Under the pieces are notes generated by a model that saw only the letters and a list, made by a program, of their open reading frames with translations, searched no databases and was not told the origin of the DNA. DNA of 64,000 nucleotides from Nostoc sp. NMS8. Lineage in GTDB: Bacteria > Cyanobacteriota > Cyanobacteriia > Cyanobacteriales > Nostocaceae. Positions 1 to 8,490 of the stretch are shown piece after piece. The position numbers and the translations under genes are program-made. The DNA is taken from the NCBI RefSeq assembly GCF_017115045.1, contig NZ_JABXKK010000032.1, positions 62,001 through 126,000 of the forward strand. Reading direction: 5' to 3'. Position 1 is the stretch's first letter. Each line of letters begins with the position of its first letter.

Positions 1-142
1 TATCAAAGCCTCCTTCTTCATGGGCTTTCGCAAACTCACGAACATAAGCCGGATCAATGATGTCATCGCCCAAACTACCTGGTGTACTATTTAATTCCGA
101 AGTAGGCTTTGTCCGAATCAATCCAATAAATTCAACTGGCAT
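1..142 (-). CDS. LLM-class flavin-dependent oxidoreductase, N-terminal part
   Basis: The first 47 residues of a protein that continues past the left edge. It reads MPVEFIGLIRTKPTSE, then an acidic stretch and PAYVREFAKAHEEGGFD. This is the usual N-terminus of FMNH2-dependent alkanesulfonate-monooxygenase-like (SsuD/LLM) proteins, where the first strand and helix of the TIM barrel are followed by an acidic substrate loop. The ATG is preceded by AGGAG at 151-155, eight bases upstream, which fixes the start. It lies downstream of a class II aldolase gene on the same strand, 72 bases away, and the two may be cotranscribed. Sulfonate use is an inference from the family; the substrate cannot be told from this fragment. 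Confidence 0.8.
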   Translation of the reverse strand, partial: MPVEFIGLIRTKPTSELNSTPGSLGDDIIDPAYVREFAKAHEEGGFD

Positions 143-181
143 AATTAATTCTCCTAAAAATGTTGGGGATTGGTTATTCCT

Positions 182-212
182 AATCCCCAGTCCCCAGTCC
201 CCAATCCCCAAT
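182..212. repeat. STRR heptamer repeat (CCCCAGT/CCCCAAT)
   Basis: Four to five tandem heptamers of the type CCCCAGT or CCCCAAT in the 72-base gap between two minus-strand genes. Such short tandemly repeated repetitive sequences are typical of heterocystous cyanobacteria. Confidence 0.75.
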
Positions 213-214
213 AC

Positions 215-994
215 CTAATCAAATAAATCTGGCTGCTCGTGGGTAATTTCATCCCACAAATACTGGAATCCACCCCAGCCTGCTTGGTGAGTACCGCCGC
301 GTTGTTGGATATTTAAGGCGATGTCATGGTCAATCAGGACAGGTTTTCCTACGGCTTCTGCTAGCAACTGTGCCTTAGCTGTATCCTCTAACCTGATGTA
401 CCACCAAGCGGCTTCATCTACACTGTGTCCTACAGTCAATATGCCGTGGTTGCGTAAAATCGCAGCTTTGTTTTTGCCTAGTCCTTGAGCAATGCGTTTT
501 CCTTCACTTGTCTCTAAGACAATGCCTGTAAAATCATCAAATAGAGCATGATCTTGATAAAAAGCACAGGAATCTTGGGTAATCGGGTCGAGCAAGCGAC
601 CCAAAGATGACCAAGTTTTGCCATAGAAGGAATGGGCATGAGCCGCAGCGATAACGTCGGGGCGGGCTTCGTGGATTTGAGAGTGAATCGCAAATGCTGC
701 TTGACTAACTTTGCCTTCACCTTGAACTACTTGACCTTCACTATTTACTAGTATTAAGTCGGATACGCGAATGCGACTGAAATGTATCCCAAAGGGATTT
801 ACCCAAAAATGATCGGTAAGTTCAGGATCGCGGGCTGTGATATGTCCTGCCAATCCTTGAGCAAAACCCAAACGCGCAAATACCCGAAAAGCTGCTGCCA
901 AACGTTCTTGGCGATGACGACGCTCCGATTCAATAGAAACGAAGGTCGGTGGTTGGAAGGGATTGCTGGGACGGACGAGAGAAGTTTGCACCAT
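215..994 (-). CDS. Class II aldolase/adducin family protein
   Basis: A 259-residue protein of the class II aldolase/adducin family, which includes zinc-dependent L-fuculose- and L-ribulose-phosphate aldolases and several decarboxylase-like members. The zinc-site signatures are visible: AAAHAHS with the H-x-H pair near residues 119-121, and RNHGILT with its histidine near 183. The N-terminal LAGHITARDP and WVNPFG segments match the phosphate-binding part of the fold. An in-frame TTG exists at 1003, but the ATG at 994 has AGGAG nine bases upstream and is preferred. The monooxygenase gene follows on the same strand. The substrate is unknown; members next to LLM monooxygenases in cyanobacteria are generally annotated only by family. 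Confidence 0.85.
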   Translation of the reverse strand: MVQTSLVRPSNPFQPPTFVSIESERRHRQERLAAAFRVFARLGFAQGLAGHITARDPELTDHFWVNPFGIHFSRIRVSDLILVNSEGQVVQGEGKVSQAAFAIHSQIHEARPDVIAAAHAHSFYGKTWSSLGRLLDPITQDSCAFYQDHALFDDFTGIVLETSEGKRIAQGLGKNKAAILRNHGILTVGHSVDEAAWWYIRLEDTAKAQLLAEAVGKPVLIDHDIALNIQQRGGTHQAGWGGFQYLWDEITHEQPDLFD

Positions 995-1564
995 AATTTT
1001 CAACTCCTACGTATGGATTGGCTAGATGCAGGGTGCTGCCTCATTGCTGGTGAAAGCGTCAAGGTTTGTCTATAGACATTGCTTCACCATTAAACTACCG
1101 AGATAATAAAGGATTTATGGTTATTGCTTAGTGGCGATGTCTACAACGGGCTGCGCCTACGCAGTTTTTATCGCTGCAAATACGTATTGTTCAATCATGT
1201 CCAGTAGACAATGCTACAAATAACTTTTGACAATAACCGTAAATACGTTACTAATTACTTGATGTCAGCTTTTAAACTACCTAGCGACAACAAATTTTTT
1301 AACTAGAGTAGTTATACTATCAAATAAACTACTGCGACTCGACCGACTTACAGTAGTTTAAGTCTAAATGAATTTATCACAGTTCATTTAAATAAACAAG
1401 CTAAATTTTTAGCTACATCATCCCAATATTCTTGCCGAAAAGCTCTCCTTTATACATTCAGTCAAGATAAAACTACTCTAAACTACATAAGTGCAAAGAG
1501 AAAAAACGAGATTTTCCTAGTCACTTTGAAAGTTAATTAGCTGAAAATCTTGATATTACTTAAG
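995..1564. other. Intergenic region with one dispersed repeat
   Basis: About 570 A+T-rich bases with no supported gene. They hold a copy of a dispersed repeat at 1134-1162 (GCGATGTCTAC, then GGGCTGCGCCTACGC) that recurs at 16639, 37247, 38986 (inverted) and 41042. Confidence 0.6.
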
Positions 1565-1636
1565 TGGGCGATACTGGATTTGAACCAGTGACCCCATCCG
1601 TGTGAAGGATGTGCGCTACCCCTGTGCTAATCGCCC
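1565..1636 (-). tRNA. tRNA-Val (CAC)
   Basis: Reading the minus strand gives a 72-base cloverleaf. The acceptor stem is GGGCGAT with ATCGCCC, the D-arm is GCACAGGGGTAGCGC, and the anticodon stem CATCC/GGATG closes the loop TTCACAC with anticodon CAC. The T-arm is ACTGG-TTCAAAT-CCAGT, with discriminator A. CCA is not encoded, as is common in cyanobacteria. Anticodon CAC reads the valine codon GTG. Confidence 0.95.
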
Positions 1637-1992
1637 AAGGCTTCTAATTATATCATAACTTGCTCACATTAGCATTGTCTCTTGAAACGAGAAGGGACGA
1701 AAATTTCGTACCTCCTGCATTCTTCACATAAATCACCGATAACAATTGCTGTACATGGATAGCGGGGCGTTTAGCCCGTGCTGAGTAACGAGTGCTGAGT
1801 AAAAAGTTTATTTCCGCAGTGTACTACGTATTTTTGCTCTGGGCGTGGGGTCACTGAAGATTCATTTCTTTAGTTTATCTAAAGTCGCATCTAAGTTAGC
1901 AAATTACCTTTCTAAGATAGAAGCAGCAACTATAAGTTGCCACACACGACTAACACCCAATTAACAGCTAGTGGCTGCGGAGAACATAAAAA
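1637..1992. promoter_or_regulatory. Upstream region of fbp
   Basis: 356 bases between the tRNA (minus strand) and fbp (plus strand), presumably carrying the promoter of the fbp cluster. It contains two CTGAGTA-type heptamers of the STRR family at about 1778-1803. I could not identify a convincing NtcA site (GTA-N8-TAC) or -10/-35 pair by eye. Confidence 0.4.
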
Positions 1993-3042
1993 ATGGCTAA
2001 AACGCCAGAATCTTTAGACTTATCTACTTACGACTCTACAGACAGAGCTTTAGATCGTGATTGTACAACCTTATCTCGTCACGTCCTCCAGCAACTTCAG
2101 AGTTTTTCGCCAGATGCACAGGATTTAAGTGCGCTGATGAATCGCATTGCCCTTGCTGGCAAACTGGTTGCTCGTCGCATGAGTCGTGCTGGTTTAATGG
2201 AAGGCGTTCTCGGATTTACTGGGGAAGTTAATGTCCAAGGCGAATCCGTCAAAAAGATGGATGTCTATGCCAATGATGTATTTATCTCAGTGTTTAAGCA
2301 AAGCGGCTTAGTCTGTCGCCTAGCTTCTGAGGAAATGGAAAATCCCTATTACATCCCCGAAAATTGCCCCATTGGACGCTATACGCTGCTCTACGATCCA
2401 ATTGATGGCTCATCCAACACTGATAATAATCTCAGTTTAGGTTCCATTTTTGCCATTCGCCAACAAGAAGGAACTGATAGCGATGGTAAGGCAACTGACC
2501 TCCTCGCCAATGGACGTAAGCAGCTTGCTGCTGGATATATCCTGTATGGGCCTTGCACAATGCTGGTTTATACTATAGGTAAGGGCGTTCATTCCTTTGT
2601 TCTCGATCCCAGCTTAGGAGAGTTTATTCTCACAGAAGAAAATATCCGTATTCCTAAGCACGGTTCTGTTTACAGCGTGAACGAAGGTAACTTCTGGCAG
2701 TGGGAAGAATCAATTCGAGAATACATCCGCTACGTTCATCGTACAGAAGGCTACAGCGCTCGTTATAGCGGCGCAATGGTGAGCGACATCCATAGAATTT
2801 TGGTTCAAGGCGGTGTATTTCTCTACCCCGGTACAATTCAAAATCCAGAAGGAAAGTTGCGCTTGCTTTATGAAACCGCTCCTCTGGCCTTTTTGATTGA
2901 GCAAGCAGGCGGTCGCGCTACCACCGGACTAATGGATATCTTGGATGTAGTGCCGAAAAAACTGCATCAGCGCACGCCTTTAATTATTGGTAGCAAAGAG
3001 GATGTAGCAAAGGTGGAGTCTTTTATTCAAAACGGACATTAG
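1993..3042 (+). CDS. fbp: Class I fructose-1,6-bisphosphatase
   Basis: A 349-residue class I FBPase that hydrolyses fructose-1,6-bisphosphate to fructose-6-phosphate and Pi in the cytosol (Calvin cycle regeneration and gluconeogenesis). The metal-binding signature [10 protein letters not shown] spans residues 133-142, and the acidic pair ASEEME lies at 111-116. The length is normal for the family. In Nostoc, fbp heads the fbp-tal-zwf-opcA cluster. The three downstream genes follow on the same strand, so fructose-6-phosphate made here can re-enter the oxidative pentose phosphate pathway as glucose-6-phosphate. That cyclic use in heterocysts is established for the pathway; transcription from here is inferred. 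Confidence 0.97.
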   Translation: MAKTPESLDLSTYDSTDRALDRDCTTLSRHVLQQLQSFSPDAQDLSALMNRIALAGKLVARRMSRAGLMEGVLGFTGEVNVQGESVKKMDVYANDVFISVFKQSGLVCRLASEEMENPYYIPENCPIGRYTLLYDPIDGSSNTDNNLSLGSIFAIRQQEGTDSDGKATDLLANGRKQLAAGYILYGPCTMLVYTIGKGVHSFVLDPSLGEFILTEENIRIPKHGSVYSVNEGNFWQWEESIREYIRYVHRTEGYSARYSGAMVSDIHRILVQGGVFLYPGTIQNPEGKLRLLYETAPLAFLIEQAGGRATTGLMDILDVVPKKLHQRTPLIIGSKEDVAKVESFIQNGH

Positions 3043-3382
3043 TGTGAGAAGGCAGAAGACAGGAGAAAAAAAGCTTGTAAATTAATTAAATTTTTGAACT
3101 TTTTTCAACTGGATAGTTATTTTTGTCATGCTGGACTAGAAGATAGAGACAAAAAAAGTATCAGGATGCGTCTATCCTATGACATTAATTAAACGTTAAT
3201 CATGGTGATTTAGGATTAGGAATGTAAAATAGCGCTTTTTGAAGATGTATTAAAGATTATCTCAGCTGGCCGATGCAAGAAGTGATTGGCAACGCCACAA
3301 TTCAAAAGTAACCATCAATATTTGATGGGTTTTGCCAACTTTACTTAGAAGCATCACTATACAGGAGTGAAATACACTAGCT
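3043..3382. promoter_or_regulatory. fbp-tal spacer
   Basis: 340 A+T-rich bases between fbp and tal with no gene. A spacer this long makes a separate tal promoter likely. AGGAG at 3363-3367 lies about 15 bases before the tal ATG and is a rather distant ribosome-binding site. No terminator hairpin was seen. Confidence 0.4.
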
Positions 3383-4528
3383 ATGGCTACCAATCATCTA
3401 CTAGAAATTAACCAATACGGTCAAAGTATCTGGCTGGATAATTTGACTCGTGACATTATTCAATCAGGCGAACTCAAAGACCTGGTTGAAAATCAAGGAG
3501 TTTCTGGTATTACTTCTAACCCAGCTATCTTTGAAAAAGCGATCGCTGGTAACGTTATTTATGATGCCGATATCGAAGCTGGAGTTCGGGCTAGCTTACC
3601 GACATACAAAATTTACGAATCGCTAGTTTTTGCAGATATCCGTAATGCCTGTGATATTTTACGCCCTGTTTATGAAGCCTCGGATAGACTAGATGGTTAT
3701 GTGAGTATTGAAGTACCGCCGACCATTGCCCATGATACTGAAGCAACCATAGCCGAAGCTAGACGCTATTTCCAAGAAATTAATCGGGAAAATCTGATGA
3801 TTAAAATTCCTGGAACTGAACCTGGTTTGCCAGCAGTAGAACAGGTAATAGCCGAAGGGATGAATGTTAATATTACGCTGCTGTTTTCTGTAGAAAGCTA
3901 TGTAAATACAGCAATGGCTTATATTCGGGGCTTAGAAAAACGGCTGGCTGAAGGAAAGGACATCAGTAAAATTGCATCAGTTGCTAGCTTCTTCCTCAGC
4001 CGGATCGATAGCAACATTGATGGCAAAATTGATGCTAAGTTGAAAAAAGGCGTTGATGATATTTCGGTGGAAGCAAAGCTAAGAGTTGTGAAAGGGAAAG
4101 TTGCGATCGCTAACGCTAAGATTGCGTATCAGGAATACAAGAAAATCATTAGAAGCGAGCGTTGGCAAGATTTGGCAGCAAAAGGGGCTACACAACAACG
4201 GCTACTTTGGGCTAGCACCAGTACCAAAGACCCCGACTACAGAGATGTGATGTATATCGAAGAGTTGATTGGTCGAGATACCGTTAACACTGTACCACCA
4301 GCGACCATTAAAGCTTGTGCCGATCATTGTAACGTAAGCGATCGCTTAGAAACAAATGTAGAAAATGCTTACACACTGCTCGAAAACCTCAAAGATCCCG
4401 ACATCAACATCGATCTCGATACCGTAATGGATGAACTCTTAGTCGAAGGTATCGACAAGTTTATCCAGCCCTTCCAGTCCTTGATGAACTCTTTAGAAGA
4501 CAAGATCAAGGTATTGTCACCAGTGTAG
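3383..4528 (+). CDS. tal: Transaldolase
   Basis: A 381-residue transaldolase (EC 2.2.1.2) that moves a dihydroxyacetone unit from sedoheptulose-7-phosphate to glyceraldehyde-3-phosphate in the non-oxidative pentose phosphate pathway. GVSGITSNPAIFEKAI (residues 39-54) is the family signature of the longer bacterial/cyanobacterial type. The Schiff-base lysine is in NLMIKIPGTEPG, at about residue 141. The C-terminus (MDELLVEGIDKFIQPF) is also typical. It stands between fbp and zwf, as in Nostoc punctiforme. Confidence 0.96.
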   Translation: MATNHLLEINQYGQSIWLDNLTRDIIQSGELKDLVENQGVSGITSNPAIFEKAIAGNVIYDADIEAGVRASLPTYKIYESLVFADIRNACDILRPVYEASDRLDGYVSIEVPPTIAHDTEATIAEARRYFQEINRENLMIKIPGTEPGLPAVEQVIAEGMNVNITLLFSVESYVNTAMAYIRGLEKRLAEGKDISKIASVASFFLSRIDSNIDGKIDAKLKKGVDDISVEAKLRVVKGKVAIANAKIAYQEYKKIIRSERWQDLAAKGATQQRLLWASTSTKDPDYRDVMYIEELIGRDTVNTVPPATIKACADHCNVSDRLETNVENAYTLLENLKDPDINIDLDTVMDELLVEGIDKFIQPFQSLMNSLEDKIKVLSPV

Positions 4529-4529
4529 G

Positions 4530-4672
4530 GACTAGTGACTGGGGACTGGGGACTGGGGACTAGGGACTGGTAAACAATTTTCCTAATACCCAATACCCAA
4601 TACCCAATACCCAATACCCAATACCCAGTCCCTAATCCCCAATCTCAAAATCCAAAATCCAAAATCCAAAAT
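4530..4672. repeat. STRR block between tal and zwf
   Basis: Two heptamer families fill the tal-zwf gap. About four GGGGACT/GGGACTA units occur at 4530-4570. Six perfect AATACCC units run from 4585 to 4626, followed by the variants AGTCCCT and AATCCCC and then ATCCAAA-type units up to zwf. Confidence 0.9.
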
Positions 4673-4676
4673 TCCT

Positions 4677-6206
4677 ATGGTTAGTCTGCTAGAAAATCCC
4701 TTGCGCGTTGGTCTGCAACAACAAAGGATGCCCGAACCCCAGATTATAGTTATCTTTGGCGCTTCTGGCGATCTTACCTGGCGCAAACTAGTGCCAGCAC
4801 TTTACAAATTGCGGCGAGAACGGCGTATTCCCCCAGAAACCACCATTGTCGGTGTGGCACGTCGAGAATGGAGCCACGAGTACTTCCGCGAACAAATGCA
4901 AAAGGGCATGGAAGAAGCCCATTCTGATGTCGATTTAGGAGAACTCTGGCAAGATTTCTCTCAAGGTTTGTTCTACAGCCCTGGGGATATAGACAACCCC
5001 GAAGGCTACCAGAAACTAAAAAACTTATTGAGCGAATTAGACGAAAAACGGGGCACGCGAGGTAATCGCATGTTCTACCTCTCAGTTGCCCCCTCATTCT
5101 TTCCTGAAGCGATTAAGCAGCTAGGAAGCGCTGGGATGCTAGAAGATCCCTACAAACATCGTCTAGTAGTTGAAAAACCCTTTGGTCGAGACTTGGCTTC
5201 TGCCCAAAGTCTTAACCAAGTGGTACAGAAATATTGTAAAGAAAACCAAGTATACCGCATTGACCACTACTTGGGTAAAGAAACAGTTCAGAATTTACTG
5301 GTGTTTCGCTTTGCCAATGCGATTTTTGAGCCGTTGTGGAATCGTCAATTTGTTGACCACGTACAAATTACTGTAGCAGAAACCGTGGGAGTAGAAGACC
5401 GGGCTGGTTACTATGAAAGCGCCGGCGCACTACGGGATATGTTGCAAAATCACCTCATGCAACTTTACTGTCTAACGGCGATGGAAGCGCCCAACGCAAT
5501 GGATGCCGACAGCATCCGCACAGAAAAAGTGAAGGTACTCCAAGCTACTCGTTTAGCTGATGTTCACAATCTGTCGCGGTCAGCAGTACGTGGTCAGTAC
5601 AGTGCTGGCTGGATGAAGGGTGAAGCAGCGCCAGGGTATCGGACAGAACCAGGCGTTGATCCCAACTCCACCACGCCTACCTACGTCGCAATGAAGTTTT
5701 TGGTAGATAACTGGCGGTGGAAAGGTGTGCCTTTCTACTTGCGTACCGGGAAACGGATGCCGAAAAAAGTCAGTGAGATTGCCATTCACTTCCGCGAAGT
5801 TCCGTCTCGGATGTTCCAATCTGCTGCTCAACAGACAAATGCCAATATTTTGACGATGCGGATTCAGCCAAATGAAGGTATTTCCCTGCGTTTTGATGTG
5901 AAAATGCCGGGGGCCGAATTTCGCACCCGTTCCGTTGACATGGACTTTAGTTATGGTTCCTTCGGCATCCAAGCAACATCTGATGCCTACGATCGCCTAT
6001 TCCTTGATTGTATGATGGGCGATCAAACATTATTCACACGGGCGGATGAAGTAGAAGCAGCTTGGCAGGTAGTAACACCAGCCCTTTCCGTTTGGGATGC
6101 ACCTGCCGACGCCAATACTATTCCTCAGTACGAAGCCGGTACCTGGGAACCAGCAGAAGCAGAATTCTTAATTAACCAAGATGGCCGTCGCTGGCGCAGA
6201 CTTTAG
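4677..6206 (+). CDS. zwf: Glucose-6-phosphate 1-dehydrogenase
   Basis: A 509-residue glucose-6-phosphate dehydrogenase, the NADP+-reducing entry step of the oxidative pentose phosphate pathway and the main source of reductant in darkness and in heterocysts. The nucleotide-binding [10 protein letters not shown] is at residues 28-37 and the substrate/catalytic motif RIDHYLGK at 194-201, with VVEKPFG (164-170) before it. The start at 4677 lies just after the repeat block and has no clear Shine-Dalgarno sequence. The following gene encodes its assembly factor OpcA, which activates cyanobacterial G6PDH in a redox-dependent way. Confidence 0.97.
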   Translation: MVSLLENPLRVGLQQQRMPEPQIIVIFGASGDLTWRKLVPALYKLRRERRIPPETTIVGVARREWSHEYFREQMQKGMEEAHSDVDLGELWQDFSQGLFYSPGDIDNPEGYQKLKNLLSELDEKRGTRGNRMFYLSVAPSFFPEAIKQLGSAGMLEDPYKHRLVVEKPFGRDLASAQSLNQVVQKYCKENQVYRIDHYLGKETVQNLLVFRFANAIFEPLWNRQFVDHVQITVAETVGVEDRAGYYESAGALRDMLQNHLMQLYCLTAMEAPNAMDADSIRTEKVKVLQATRLADVHNLSRSAVRGQYSAGWMKGEAAPGYRTEPGVDPNSTTPTYVAMKFLVDNWRWKGVPFYLRTGKRMPKKVSEIAIHFREVPSRMFQSAAQQTNANILTMRIQPNEGISLRFDVKMPGAEFRTRSVDMDFSYGSFGIQATSDAYDRLFLDCMMGDQTLFTRADEVEAAWQVVTPALSVWDAPADANTIPQYEAGTWEPAEAEFLINQDGRRWRRL

Positions 6207-6293
6207 AAAGTTAGGAGTTAAGAGTGATGAGTTAAGAGATGAGAAGTTATCAATTATGAGTTTTGGAGTTAAGAATTTCAGTTATTCTAACCC

Positions 6294-6356
6294 CTAACTT
6301 CTAACTTCTAACTTTTAACTTCTAACTTTTAACTCCTAACTCCTAACTCCTAACTT
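6294..6356. repeat. STRR block, nine CTAACTT/CTAACTC heptamers
   Basis: Nine contiguous heptamers (CTAACTT, TTAACTT, CTAACTC) lie between zwf and opcA. Related units in the opposite orientation (AGTTAAG, GAGTTAG) occur at 6207-6275, so the transcript of this spacer could fold on itself. Confidence 0.9.
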
Positions 6357-6390
6357 ATTCAACAAACAAAGCTGACAACTCAAAACTACT

Positions 6391-7767
6391 ATGGCTCCCC
6401 AAGCTTCTACAATTTATTCACTTCAGGCGCCAAAAGATATTTCGCTTAACGAAATAGAAGCGGAACTTCATCAAATTTGGCAAAGTTACGGCATTACTGG
6501 TGAGGATGGTGGGCATCCTGCTGCTACTCGGGCCACGACATTTACCCTAGTGGTTTACGAACCGGAAGAAACCCAGTATCTTCTTGCTACTTTGGGATTT
6601 TACAACGGCCCGCTTGATGGAATTTTAGGGCCTCAGATGGAAGCTGCCTTGCGGCAAGTGCAGAAAAAATATGCACTGCCAGATACAGGAACAGCAACAC
6701 CAGAAACCCTGGCTATCTTGAGAGAAGAATTCATCAAACGTCAAGGAAACGGCGCTGCAGGGGATAATGGTTCTATTGATCTTCCCAGCTTAAATGCCCC
6801 AAGTCCCAGAATTGCCGATGAAATCGCCCTCCGCAACCCTTGCCGGATTATTGCACTGTTTCCCATTGCTGGCGAAGATGAAGGGGTCAAAGCTCAAGTT
6901 TCTGCCTATTGCCCCATCCAAAAGCAATCGTCAAGTACACTAATCTGCTGCGAATACATAACTCTCAGTGGTACTGCTGCTGCCTTGGAACGCATTGGTG
7001 GCTTGATTCCAGCATTGTTGATTGGTGGCTTACCGAAGTTTCTTTGGTGGAAAGCAACACCAGTCCCCAACAACGCTCTATTCAAGCGGCTGGCAGCAGT
7101 TTGTAATAATGTGATTGTGGATTCTTGCCGCTTTAACGAGCCAGAAAGTGATTTACTCCGCCTCCAAGAATTGGTGGATAGTGGAGTTCCCCTTGCTGAC
7201 CTCAACTGGCGTCGCCTCTCAGCTTGGCAGGAATTGACAGCTGAAGCCTATGACTCACCTAACCGTCGGGCTGTTCTCAAAGAAGTTGACCGAGTAACTA
7301 TTGATTATGAAAAAGGCAACCCCGCACAAGCATTGCTGTTTTTGGGTTGGCTGGCAAGTCGTCTAGCATGGCAGCCAGTTTCCTATCAAAAGGAAATCGG
7401 AGATTACGACATCACTCGCATTCACTTTATTGCCCAAGACCAACGGCAAGTAGAAGCAGAATTAGCGGGTGTTCCTCTGGCTGATGTCGGCGAGATTGCT
7501 GGCGACTTGATTGCTTTGCGCCTCAGTTCGACCAATCCGAAGGCAGACTGTGGTACAGTGATTTGCTCGGAAACTGGTGGCTGTATGCGGATGGAAACCC
7601 ACGGCGGTGCCCAATCTGCCGGTCTGTTTCAACAGGTGACTTCACTTTCAGAACAAAAGGCAGAAGCATTGCTGAGTCAGCAGGTACAACGTTGGGGTCG
7701 CGAGTCACTTTTTGAAGAAAGTCTAGGAATTACAGCCAATATTTTTAAGTTGGCAACAAATAGCTAG
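6391..7767 (+). CDS. opcA: Glucose-6-phosphate dehydrogenase assembly protein OpcA
   Basis: A 458-residue OpcA, which promotes oligomerisation and activation of glucose-6-phosphate dehydrogenase in cyanobacteria. An N-terminal segment of about 60 residues is followed by a putative peptidoglycan-binding-like module (residues 64-110, LGFYNGPLDGILGPQ). The conserved OpcA core follows, with GGLPKFLWWKATP at about 212. The cysteines CSETGG and GTVIC near the C-terminus fit redox-dependent control. It is the last gene of the fbp-tal-zwf-opcA cluster, 184 bases behind zwf, with a terminator downstream at 7931. Confidence 0.95.
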   Translation: MAPQASTIYSLQAPKDISLNEIEAELHQIWQSYGITGEDGGHPAATRATTFTLVVYEPEETQYLLATLGFYNGPLDGILGPQMEAALRQVQKKYALPDTGTATPETLAILREEFIKRQGNGAAGDNGSIDLPSLNAPSPRIADEIALRNPCRIIALFPIAGEDEGVKAQVSAYCPIQKQSSSTLICCEYITLSGTAAALERIGGLIPALLIGGLPKFLWWKATPVPNNALFKRLAAVCNNVIVDSCRFNEPESDLLRLQELVDSGVPLADLNWRRLSAWQELTAEAYDSPNRRAVLKEVDRVTIDYEKGNPAQALLFLGWLASRLAWQPVSYQKEIGDYDITRIHFIAQDQRQVEAELAGVPLADVGEIAGDLIALRLSSTNPKADCGTVICSETGGCMRMETHGGAQSAGLFQQVTSLSEQKAEALLSQQVQRWGRESLFEESLGITANIFKLATNS

Positions 7768-7852
7768 TCTCGCCTGGAAAGCATAAAAGTTACCAAAATT
7801 GCCCAAATCAAACAGAACCCCAATACAGTTTAGATAGAGCAACAAAACACTT

Positions 7853-7879
7853 GTAGAGACAGCGATTTATCGCGTCTTC
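7853..7879. repeat. Dispersed palindrome GAGAC-GCGAT-TTATCGCGTC
   Basis: A short hairpin-forming repeat (GTAGAGAC, then GCGATTTATCGCGTC) that also occurs at 14447-14470 and 20698-20720. It is a common intergenic repeat type in Nostoc. Confidence 0.65.
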
Positions 7880-7930
7880 AATAGACCTGTTATCTACATC
7901 AATAACCCCTAACTGAACCGTATTGACACC

Positions 7931-7978
7931 AACCCTTCAGATTTTTGGATATTTCAATCATCTGGAGGGTTTTTCTAT
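7931..7978 (+). terminator. Rho-independent terminator after opcA
   Basis: Stem AACCCTTCAGAT (7931-7942) pairs with ATCTGGAGGGTT (7960-7971) with one G-U pair, and is followed by TTTTCTATTT. It lies 163 bases past the opcA stop and probably ends the oxidative pentose phosphate transcript. Confidence 0.8.
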
Positions 7979-8084
7979 TTCACGGGACTGATATAAAACA
8001 ATACTATTAAGTTTTTGCATTTTAGGCGATACTGAGCCTACATTGTATTGTTTGGTAAAAGTTTTTACTGAGCGGAGAATTACT

Positions 8085-8369
8085 ATGAAACGTTCATTTC
8101 GTAAGTATCATCGGATCTTTGGCATCATCCTATCTGTGCCACTCGTTTTAACTGTATTGACTGGGATGTTAGTAACGTTTGTTCGCGAGTGGTCTATTGG
8201 TATAGGAGTTCCAGCTAGCTTCCTATTAGGTATCCATACAGGCGAAATTTTTCATCTTGAAGGAATCTACCCAATTTTGAATGGATTAGGACTTCTGGGA
8301 TTGTTGGCAACAGGATTAAGTATGTCTGGTTTATTTGGTAAAAGAACTCGGCAAAATCCTAAGAATTAA
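8085..8369 (+). CDS. Small PepSY-associated-type membrane protein
   Basis: A 94-residue membrane protein. MKRSFRKYHRIFGIILSVP is the usual N-terminus of the PepSY-associated transmembrane family: a basic start, then a helix at about 10-31. A second helix lies at about 60-83 (LNGLGLLGLLATGL), with a basic C-terminal tail. A start at 8043 is possible, but the ATG at 8085 has GGAGAA just upstream and begins with the family motif. Full-length PepSY proteins have more helices and periplasmic PepSY domains, so this is a minimal version. The function is unknown. Confidence 0.7.
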   Translation: MKRSFRKYHRIFGIILSVPLVLTVLTGMLVTFVREWSIGIGVPASFLLGIHTGEIFHLEGIYPILNGLGLLGLLATGLSMSGLFGKRTRQNPKN

Positions 8370-8370
8370 A

Positions 8371-8490
8371 CTAAGATGCTAATGGCAAAAGTACCTGAAA
8401 GCAGCTACCAACACTGACTTCACTGGTGACGGTAATATCTTCTACATAAGTTTTAGCGATCGCATCGGCAATAGCTAATCCCAAAATATT
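8371..8490 (-). pseudogene. Remnant of a sensor histidine kinase C-terminus
   Basis: In one minus-strand frame, ending in TAG at 8371-8373, the sequence reads LGLAIADAIAKTY, then ITVTSEVSVGSCFQVLLPL. This is the G2-box and final strand of a histidine-kinase ATPase domain. Only about 38 codons remain. The upstream part is missing and the frame runs into the end of the glycosyltransferase gene. The usual glycines after KTY are replaced by VE. Confidence 0.7.

Noticed and set aside
1640..1992. NtcA-binding site upstream of fbp
   Set aside because: No GTA-N8-TAC with a suitable -10 element could be found by reading, although NtcA control of this cluster would be plausible.
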